DNA of 6,652 nt from Gammaproteobacteria bacterium (GTDB lineage: Bacteria; Pseudomonadota; Gammaproteobacteria; GRL18). The notes beneath the pieces are model-generated. The model was not told the DNA's origin, made no database searches, and was given only the letters and a program-made list of their open reading frames with translations. The position numbers were made by a program, and so were the translations under genes. Below, piece by piece: positions 1-5,236 of the stretch. The stretch's first letter is position 1, and every line of letters begins with the position of its first letter. Where the stretch lies: positions 1 through 6,652 of the forward strand of contig DAOVUK010000187.1 of assembly GCA_030632625.1 (NCBI GenBank), written 5' to 3'.

Positions 1-32
1 AATGTTTGCTTTTTCCCTATAGCTTTTTGTCT

Positions 33-66
33 TTTACAGCCACATAATTTATTTATCATCTATAAT
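33..66 (+). promoter_or_regulatory. Possible sigma-70 promoter for the c-di-GMP operon
   Basis: A perfect -10 hexamer, TATAAT, lies at 61-66 in the A+T-rich leader, about 75 bases before the first start codon. The best -35-like hexamer is TTTACA at 33-38 (5 of 6 against TTGACA), but the spacer is 22 bases, longer than the usual 16-18, and no better -35 sits at the right distance. If real, the promoter would need an activator or rely mainly on the -10. It is the only promoter candidate I can see for the two plus-strand genes. Hexamers like this occur by chance in A+T-rich DNA, so confidence is low. Confidence 0.3.
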
Positions 67-142
67 TAGTACAGAAAATCTGATTAATTTTCAGTCGTGT
101 ATTTTGAGAGATTTATAAGTTATACAGTTTGGATGTAATAGA

Positions 143-1381
143 ATGAGTTCTTCACTAAAAGAAATATCAATTAATGAATTACAGGTGGGTATGTTCATTG
201 TCAAAATGGATATCTCATGGATTAAGTCCCCTTTTCTGCTGCATCGACGCGCAATTAAATCTGAAAATGATATTATTTTGTTCGAAAAGTCCGGGGTAAA
301 AGTGCTGACAATTGATTTAGATAAGAGTCAGATACTGTCTGAAAACAAAAGTGAACAGGAAGCTGCTCAGTCTGAAAGTCATGAGTTTCAAAATCCGATG
401 ACGGATAAGCTGAAAACGGATGCTTTAAAAGAAGTACCGCTTAATAAAGAACTCAATAATGCCATACAGTTCAAAGAGCAGGCATGTGAAGCATTTAATG
501 AAATCAATGATCTGGTAAAAAATAATCAGCCCATTCCCGTCAGGAAACTTGAGCCGCTTATTGATGAGACAATTTCCAGTCTGCTTAGAAATAACCAGGC
601 ATTACTCACTTTGATGCATTTAAAGCGTTCTGAGGAAAAATTATTTTCCCATTCTTTTGGTGTTATGAGTCTTGCACTGACCTTTGCTATCAACGAAGGG
701 GTTAATAAAGAAGATTTAAAAACACTGGGGTTAGCGGCATTGCTGCATGATATCGGTTGGGCTCAACTGCCTTTAAATCTCTTTGGTAAAGCCAAAAAAT
801 ATACCGATAATGAATTTAAAGTGGTCCGGCAGCACCAGAAAATTGCCAATATTATTGTCAGTAAAAGTGATACGATTTCCTCTGCAGTAAAACAACTGAT
901 GATGCAGCACCATGAACGAATTGACGGTTCCGGTTACCCTGATAATCTCCGCGATAAGCAAATAGATCCTCTGGCAAGAATACTTATATTATCTGATTAT
1001 TATGATGAATCTGTTCATGGTTTATTAGACAGACCCGGATTAATTCCTTCTGAGGCATTAAGACTTTTATATAAAGAAGCAGTGCACAACAAACAGGATA
1101 AAGAGCAAGTTGAACTGCTGATCAAATTATTAGGTATTTATCCTTTAACCTCCGCAATTGAACTGACCTCGGGTGAAAAAGGACTTGTTGTTGAGGTGAA
1201 CAGGGAAAAGCCATTCGTGCCAGTGGTAAAAATAATCTACACAGCTGAGGGTAATGCCCTGGCAAATCCTTTAATAATTGATTTAGAAAAAGATGATAAA
1301 AACAGACAAATTAAAGGGCTTGTCGATTTTTTAAGTAATAAAGCTGATCCCCAAAATTTACTGGTCGTTGGAGAAGTCTGA
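143..1381 (+). CDS. DUF3391 / HD-GYP domain c-di-GMP phosphodiesterase-type protein
   Basis: Likely cytoplasmic phosphohydrolase that breaks down cyclic di-GMP; 412 residues, no signal peptide or membrane segment. Residues 5-60 match the DUF3391 N-terminal domain (ELQVGMFIV, SWIKSPFLL). A charged linker covers about 65-110. The HD-GYP domain spans about 160-315: candidate metal ligands H170, H202-D203 (LLHDIGW), H231, H256-H257 (HHER) and D285, plus the DGSGYP signature at 261-266. A C-terminal tail (about 330-395, IYPLTSAIELTSGEKG) is common in DUF3391/HD-GYP proteins. The Lys of the usual HDIGK motif is Trp (W206), and the usual RPYR near the end of the domain reads RPGL; both may affect catalysis or mark a subfamily. 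The start has only a weak GGA upstream (131-133). The stop lies 2 nt before the next gene, so the two are co-transcribed. Family assignment is firm; catalytic activity is inferred. Confidence 0.93.
   Translation: MSSSLKEISINELQVGMFIVKMDISWIKSPFLLHRRAIKSENDIILFEKSGVKVLTIDLDKSQILSENKSEQEAAQSESHEFQNPMTDKLKTDALKEVPLNKELNNAIQFKEQACEAFNEINDLVKNNQPIPVRKLEPLIDETISSLLRNNQALLTLMHLKRSEEKLFSHSFGVMSLALTFAINEGVNKEDLKTLGLAALLHDIGWAQLPLNLFGKAKKYTDNEFKVVRQHQKIANIIVSKSDTISSAVKQLMMQHHERIDGSGYPDNLRDKQIDPLARILILSDYYDESVHGLLDRPGLIPSEALRLLYKEAVHNKQDKEQVELLIKLLGIYPLTSAIELTSGEKGLVVEVNREKPFVPVVKIIYTAEGNALANPLIIDLEKDDKNRQIKGLVDFLSNKADPQNLLVVGEV
1370..1376 (+). promoter_or_regulatory. Strong ribosome binding site for the GGDEF-EAL gene
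   Basis: GGAGAAG lies inside the last codons of the HD-GYP gene, 7 bases before the ATG at 1384, at good Shine-Dalgarno spacing. The upstream stop TGA (1379-1381) falls between this site and the start, so a ribosome ending the first gene sits on the start region of the second. This supports the chosen start and suggests translational coupling. Confidence 0.8.
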
Positions 1382-1383
1382 CT

Positions 1384-3870
1384 ATGCCAAAGAAAACACA
1401 GTCAAACAAACTGTCATTAAACAAAGAAGTCTCTATCACTGATAAAGCGTTATTCATATCCCACCCATTGTTCGCACAGTGGCCGGATGGTCTTATTGCT
1501 ATTGATGCCAAAGGGACTATTTACGCAGTAAATGAAAAAACAACAGAACTATTAGGTTATCAGGTTGAGGAACTTGAGGGATACTCTTTGCATTCTGTGT
1601 TGTGCAGTCAGGAGGCTGACTACGCACACAAAGAAGAAGTCTGTCAATTTATAAATATAGGAAAAAAGTTACCTATAAATCATATTGTTGATGCCTGGTT
1701 TGTGCAAAAAAATGGTATTTATCTACATGTCGATGTAAAAAATGTGATGCACCTGTTTGAAAATGGGGGTATTAATAAGTCAGATTATTATGTGCTGAGT
1801 TTTCAGGATTACTCTATAAGGCATTATTCTGAAAAAGAATTACAACGCCTGGCTTTATTTGCAGAGCTCAATCCTTCGCCAATTATTGAGTTTAATGAAC
1901 AGGCGCTGATTTATTTTTCAAACCCCGCGATGGTGGCATTAATTGCTGAACTGGGTTTTGATGAGAACGGCATGCCCTGCGCGTTGCCTGATAACATCCA
2001 GTCTCTTATTTCTAAATGCCTGTCCATTGGCATAACCTTAAAAAATATTGAAGTGGAATCAAAAGGGCGATGGTTTTTATGGAATTTTCACCCGATACCG
2101 GAACGATTACTGGTGCAGGGATATGGTATGGAGATTACCTGGCGAAAAGAAATAGAAGCACAATTATTCTCTGAAAAAGAACGCTTTCTGGTGACCTTAG
2201 ACTCAATTGATGATGCTGTTATTACCGTTGATATTAATGAATGTGTTACCTATCTTAATCCAAAAGCAACAGAATTAACCGGCTGGAAAAGTATCGAATC
2301 AGTGGGCCATCCTTTCAAACAAAGAGTGAATCTTTTTAATTCAGAATCACGGGAGTCAGTAGGCAATTTTATTCAATCAGCAATGCTTGAAAATCGATCT
2401 TTTCGACAATCCAGTTCACTTTTTCTGGCACATCGTGATGGCTATATTATCTCCGTCAAGTATGCAGTATCTCCTATGCGTGATCATGATAATCAGGTAA
2501 TTGGTGCTGTCGTTGCTTTGCATGACATTAGCGATGCTAAGAAAATGGAGCAAACTCTGACTTATCAGGCAACGCATGATGCCTTAACCCATTTGATTAA
2601 CCGGGCTGAATTTGAAAATAGACTGCGTCAGTCTATAGAACGTTGCAAAACAGATAAAATTATACATGCACTGCTTTATATGGATCTGGATAATTTTAAA
2701 ATTATTAATGATACCTGCGGCCATATGGCAGGCGATCAGTTGTTGCGGCAGATCACTAAAATTTTACAGGATAAATTGCGTCAGGGTGATTTGCTTGCTC
2801 GTCTGGGGGGAGATGAATTTGCAGCTGTTCTTGAGGGTTGCCCTGTTGAACGAGCAATATTAATTGCCAAAGAAATTTGTAGTGAAATTCAGATTTATAA
2901 CTTTGTCTGGGAAACACAAAACTTTAATGTCGGGGTCAGCATCGGTCTGGTACCAATAAATGAAGATAGCAGCGATGTTGATAAACTATTAAGCGCTGCT
3001 GATTCATCCTGTTATGCAGCCAAAGATATGGGCAGTAATCGTGTTCATGTTTATCAGGATGATGATGTCGATGTGATGAAGAAAAAAGGTGAAATGCAAT
3101 GGGTTTCACGTATTAATAAAGCACTTCAGGAAGACCGTTTTATCCTCTACTTCCAGTTGATCGAACCCATTAATTGTGAAGAGTCAGGTTTGCATTTTGA
3201 AATTTTAATCCGCATGAAAGATGAACATGGCAATCTAATCCCTCCCGGTGCATTCCTGCCAGCGGCAGAACACTATGATCTGGTTAAAATATTAGACCAT
3301 TGGGTCGTCAGGACAACATTCAAATGGCTTAATGATAATCCAGATCTGACTGAAAATATCCAACTCTGCAGTATAAATCTTTCCGGTAACTCAATAGGTG
3401 ATGAACATTTTATGCAGCATCTGGCTGAACAGTTCAGGAACTGCCATTTTGCCGCTGAAAAAATATGTTTTGAAGTGACAGAAACGGCTGCAATTTCAAA
3501 CCTTAATGTCGCCAGTCTCTTTATTGATACCATAAAAGAACTGGGCTGTTCTTTTTCTCTTGATGATTTTGGTTCCGGTATGTCCTCTTTTGCTTATTTG
3601 AAGCAGCTGAATATTGACTACTTAAAAATTGATGGTTTATTTGTTAAAGATATTGTGATTGATCCGGTTGATGCCGCGATGGTTAAATCAATTAATGAAG
3701 TGGGTCAGATTATGGGCTTAAAAACCATCGCAGAATACGTTGAGAATAATGATATTCTTGAAATTATCAAAGAAATTGGTGTTGATTTTGCTCAGGGATA
3801 CGGCATAAGCCGTCCAAGACCTCTGGATGAAATTGCTCAGTTATTAGAGGATCAGATTAACTCTGATTAA
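1384..3870 (+). CDS. Three-PAS, GGDEF and EAL domain protein (c-di-GMP synthase/phosphodiesterase)
   Basis: Sensory c-di-GMP turnover enzyme, 828 residues, with no evident membrane segment, so probably cytoplasmic. A first PAS covers about 25-145 (DGLIAIDAKG, LLGYQVEEL). A degenerate PAS covers about 155-255, ending in the linker ITWRKEIEAQL. A third PAS covers about 265-385. GGDEF domain about 392-555: DALTHLINR, metal Asp D434 (MDLDNFK), intact GGDEF at 475-479, and an RxxD inhibitory site (R466-D469) exactly five residues before it. EAL domain about 570-820: the EAL motif reads EIL (E606), with NLS 665-667, E700 in FEVTET, DDFGSG 727-732, K748 in LKID, E784 and QGY 804-806. All residues I expect for diguanylate cyclase and for EAL phosphodiesterase activity are present, so either or both may work. 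It is the second gene of the operon, 2 nt after the HD-GYP gene. The PAS ligand cannot be read from sequence. Confidence 0.95.
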   Translation: MPKKTQSNKLSLNKEVSITDKALFISHPLFAQWPDGLIAIDAKGTIYAVNEKTTELLGYQVEELEGYSLHSVLCSQEADYAHKEEVCQFINIGKKLPINHIVDAWFVQKNGIYLHVDVKNVMHLFENGGINKSDYYVLSFQDYSIRHYSEKELQRLALFAELNPSPIIEFNEQALIYFSNPAMVALIAELGFDENGMPCALPDNIQSLISKCLSIGITLKNIEVESKGRWFLWNFHPIPERLLVQGYGMEITWRKEIEAQLFSEKERFLVTLDSIDDAVITVDINECVTYLNPKATELTGWKSIESVGHPFKQRVNLFNSESRESVGNFIQSAMLENRSFRQSSSLFLAHRDGYIISVKYAVSPMRDHDNQVIGAVVALHDISDAKKMEQTLTYQATHDALTHLINRAEFENRLRQSIERCKTDKIIHALLYMDLDNFKIINDTCGHMAGDQLLRQITKILQDKLRQGDLLARLGGDEFAAVLEGCPVERAILIAKEICSEIQIYNFVWETQNFNVGVSIGLVPINEDSSDVDKLLSAADSSCYAAKDMGSNRVHVYQDDDVDVMKKKGEMQWVSRINKALQEDRFILYFQLIEPINCEESGLHFEILIRMKDEHGNLIPPGAFLPAAEHYDLVKILDHWVVRTTFKWLNDNPDLTENIQLCSINLSGNSIGDEHFMQHLAEQFRNCHFAAEKICFEVTETAAISNLNVASLFIDTIKELGCSFSLDDFGSGMSSFAYLKQLNIDYLKIDGLFVKDIVIDPVDAAMVKSINEVGQIMGLKTIAEYVENNDILEIIKEIGVDFAQGYGISRPRPLDEIAQLLEDQINSD

Positions 3871-3931
3871 ATAGTGTCCTTCATGTTTTTGTCGGTTTAC
3901 TACCGAAGCAGCTATTTGAAAAGATTTGGGG

Positions 3932-3949
3932 GGCGCTCGAAACGTGGTG
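3932..3949 (+). repeat. Left terminal inverted repeat of the palindromic element
   Basis: GGCGCTCGAAACGTGGTG is the reverse complement of 4369-4386 except at one position (C3943 facing A4375). The homology stops abruptly inward, where the two flanks differ (TTTTTTAAAGC here), so this arm looks like a defined element end rather than part of a continuous duplication. Confidence 0.8.
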
Positions 3950-3961
3950 TTTTTTAAAGCT

Positions 3962-4084
3962 GGAAGTTGGTCAGGTGTCGTTCACCTTGCCGGGGACGCG
4001 CGCAAGTACGTCCCTGTAGCGCTCATCCTCGGCGTCCTGCCTCGAAATGCCCCTTGCAAGGCAAACAACACCTGACCACCTTCC
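3962..4084 (+). repeat. Hairpin unit A of the palindromic element
   Basis: The unit is closed by a 17-bp stem, 3962-3978 (GGAAGTTGGTCAGGTGT) with 4068-4084, matching at 16 of 17 positions. A second pairing CCTTGC/GCAAGG (3985-3990 with 4056-4061) lies inside it, and a small hairpin GGGACG/CGTCCC (3993-3998 with 4009-4014) inside that. The segment 4011-4053 is nearly identical to the reverse complement of 4247-4289 in unit B (38 of 43 bases). Confidence 0.8.
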
Positions 4085-4089
4085 TACCG

Positions 4090-4211
4090 GCATCACGTTT
4101 CTCGCTTTGGAAGGTAGAGCAAAAGATAAGAAAAAGCATTCGGACTCCAGGCTTTGGCTTTATTCTTATCTTTTGATGTTGCTCTTTTACCTCTAGTGAG
4201 AAATGTGATGC
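4090..4211. repeat. Central A+T-rich hairpin and its supporting stem
   Basis: An outer 17-bp stem pairs 4090-4106 with 4195-4211; 15 pairs are Watson-Crick and two are G-T (G4097 with T4204, G4104 with T4197), which would be G-U pairs in a plus-strand RNA. Inside it, CAAAAGATAAGAA (4120-4132) pairs perfectly with TTCTTATCTTTTG (4163-4175), and AAAGC/GCTTT extends it inward past a one-base bulge. The inner hairpin is A+T-rich, unlike the G+C-rich units on either side. It does not have the G+C stem plus T-run shape of a standard intrinsic terminator. Confidence 0.7.
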
Positions 4212-4222
4212 GGCCAGGAGGG

Positions 4223-4331
4223 TTCGATGGACTGGTTAGCCTTGAGGGGGTATTTCGAGGCAGGACGCTGAGGATAAGCGGCACAGGGATGTGTTCAAAG
4301 CGTCCCCCGCAAGGCTAACCAGTCCACCGAA
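4223..4331 (-). repeat. Hairpin unit B of the palindromic element (inverted copy of unit A)
   Basis: The unit is closed by a 22-bp stem, 4223-4244 with 4310-4331, matching at 21 of 22 positions; 17 of these (4228-4244 with 4310-4326) pair without a break. Read on the minus strand, its interior repeats unit A from CCTTGC through the CCTCGAAAT segment. The closing arm sequence differs from that of unit A, yet each arm pairs with its own partner. GGGATG/CGTCCC inside it (4286-4291 with 4301-4306) matches the small hairpin of unit A with one G-T pair. Confidence 0.8.
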
Positions 4332-4368
4332 TCATCCGTTTTCGCCTCAAGGCGCCTACTGTTGGCAG

Positions 4369-4386
4369 CACCACATTTCGAGCGCC
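4369..4386 (-). repeat. Right terminal inverted repeat of the palindromic element
   Basis: CACCACATTTCGAGCGCC is the partner of the left terminal repeat (17 of 18 pairs). The remaining bases to the end of the response regulator gene (4387-4477) are A+T-rich; I see no gene, hairpin terminator or target-site duplication there. Confidence 0.8.
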
Positions 4387-4477
4387 ACCTCATTCTTTTT
4401 TCTTCATCAAAATTGCCGCTAAGGTAGTTTTGCTGATATTTGGAAAAGTATGTAAATTTGCGAAGAACCATTGTTAT

Positions 4478-5233
4478 TTAAGGAGTAGTCTTAAACCATA
4501 ACATAAGTTCTTCTTCAGCTTTGCTGAGTTCGACTGGATTCACTAAGCCGCGCTGCAATGCAATAGCAACAGCTCTTGAGCGTAAATTAACTTTTTTACC
4601 AAAAGGAGATAAACTGATCTGATCATGTTCTATCTCTAACTTTAAATAAAGTGATTTTAAGCGGCTTTGTACACCTCGTTTAGATAAATAACGTCGCTGT
4701 GCGATCATATCATCTGTTAGTCCCAGAGCAATATCTATTAAAACCTCAAATTCAAGATCAGAGATCGCCAGTCGTGATTGCTTTGTTCTTGTCTGCACCG
4801 GTCTGATTTGCGGATCAATCCAGCACTGGTTTTCATGAAAAACCAGTTTAACGGCTTTGAGCAATTGTTCAGATGGGTTGGTTTTTAATATATATCCATA
4901 AACTGTTTCTGATGGAATAATGGATGAGAGGGAACGAATATAAATTTCATCCTGATATTGCGTCCAGAAAAGAATTTTTGCAGAGGGTTTCTCTTTCCAT
5001 ATTCTTTTTGCCAATTCAATACCATTACAATCGGGCATCTGCAAATCACTAATAATACATGGTTCATTCATATTTTTTGCTAAATTATATGCTTCTATGC
5101 CATTGTTGACGACATTGAGCTGATAAGTATTTTGCACATCCGAACTCTTGTTTTCTGCAAGCAGGGAGGTACATAGAAACTCTTTATCCCGGGGATTGTC
5201 TTCAGCAATAATTAATTCAAGCGGCTGTTTCAA
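4478..5233 (-). CDS. Two-component response regulator, REC plus LuxR/NarL-type HTH
   Basis: DNA-binding response regulator of 251 residues, partner of the kinase encoded just upstream. The receiver domain covers about 6-128: acidic pair E11-D12 (IIAEDN), phospho-acceptor D63 (ISDLQMP), T91 and K117 (YILKT). The HTH covers about 155-232: SDLEFEVLIDIALGLTDDMI followed by the recognition segment LSKRGVQSRLKSLYLKL, as in LuxR/GerE domains. Between LKLEI and NLRSRAVAIALQRGL lie about 14 extra residues (EHDQISLSPFGKKV) compared with a standard LuxR domain. The start is TTG (5233-5231) with only a weak GAG upstream. It is chosen because the receiver fold begins within a few residues, the kinase stop lies one codon upstream in the same frame, and the next Met is residue 55. 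Translation probably couples to the kinase. Target genes are unknown. Confidence 0.9.
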   Translation of the reverse strand: MKQPLELIIAEDNPRDKEFLCTSLLAENKSSDVQNTYQLNVVNNGIEAYNLAKNMNEPCIISDLQMPDCNGIELAKRIWKEKPSAKILFWTQYQDEIYIRSLSSIIPSETVYGYILKTNPSEQLLKAVKLVFHENQCWIDPQIRPVQTRTKQSRLAISDLEFEVLIDIALGLTDDMIAQRRYLSKRGVQSRLKSLYLKLEIEHDQISLSPFGKKVNLRSRAVAIALQRGLVNPVELSKAEEELMLWFKTTP

Positions 5234-5236
5234 GTT

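Larger units (their letters stand above)
3932..4386. repeat. 455-bp nested palindromic element between convergent operons
   Basis: This noncoding block is organised as one imperfect palindrome centred near 4150. From outside in: 18-bp terminal inverted repeats (3932-3949 and 4369-4386, 17 of 18 matching); two ~100-bp hairpin units in opposite orientation (3962-4084 and 4223-4331); a 17-bp stem (4090-4106 with 4195-4211); and a central A+T-rich hairpin (4120-4175). Hand counts give about 60% G+C for 3961-4080 and 57% for 4201-4320, visibly above the flanking genes. I see no target-site duplication next to the outer repeats and no protein gene inside. It could be a MITE-like non-autonomous mobile element, a composite REP/ERIC-type palindromic repeat, a structured RNA or a bidirectional terminator. 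Its place between two convergent operons is typical of palindromic repeats. The structure is directly visible; the function is not known. Confidence 0.85.

Noticed and set aside
133..138. ATG-TAA start-stop minimal frame just before the HD-GYP start
   Set aside because: AUG followed at once by a stop could stall ribosomes, but it overlaps the only GGA of the weak ribosome binding site and a 6-base motif like this is expected by chance in A+T-rich DNA.
606..610. HD-GYP gene internal or alternative start further downstream
   Set aside because: The DUF3391 domain begins within the first ten residues of the 143 start, so a later start would cut a conserved domain.
3892..3906. Intrinsic terminator for the c-di-GMP operon (TCGGT/ACCGA hairpin)
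   Set aside because: The stem is only 5 bp with no T-run after it on either strand. The palindromic element downstream could end transcription, but nothing shows a standard terminator.
3967..4284. Two short open frames inside the palindromic element (3967-4176 plus, 4093-4284 minus)
   Set aside because: Both run through inverted-repeat stems, have no ribosome binding site, and their translations are low-complexity Arg/Pro/Ser-rich with no recognisable domain. The palindrome explains the open frames.
4228..4326. Integron attC-like site (GTTAGCC ... GGCTAAC arms)
   Set aside because: The arms resemble attC core sites, but GTTRRRY needs a purine where this has C, and the arms pair perfectly without the usual extrahelical bases. 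There are no gene cassettes or integrase nearby.
3932..4386. CRISPR array or tandem repeat
   Set aside because: The repeats are inverted, two in number and mostly structured inside; there are no regularly spaced direct repeats with unique spacers.
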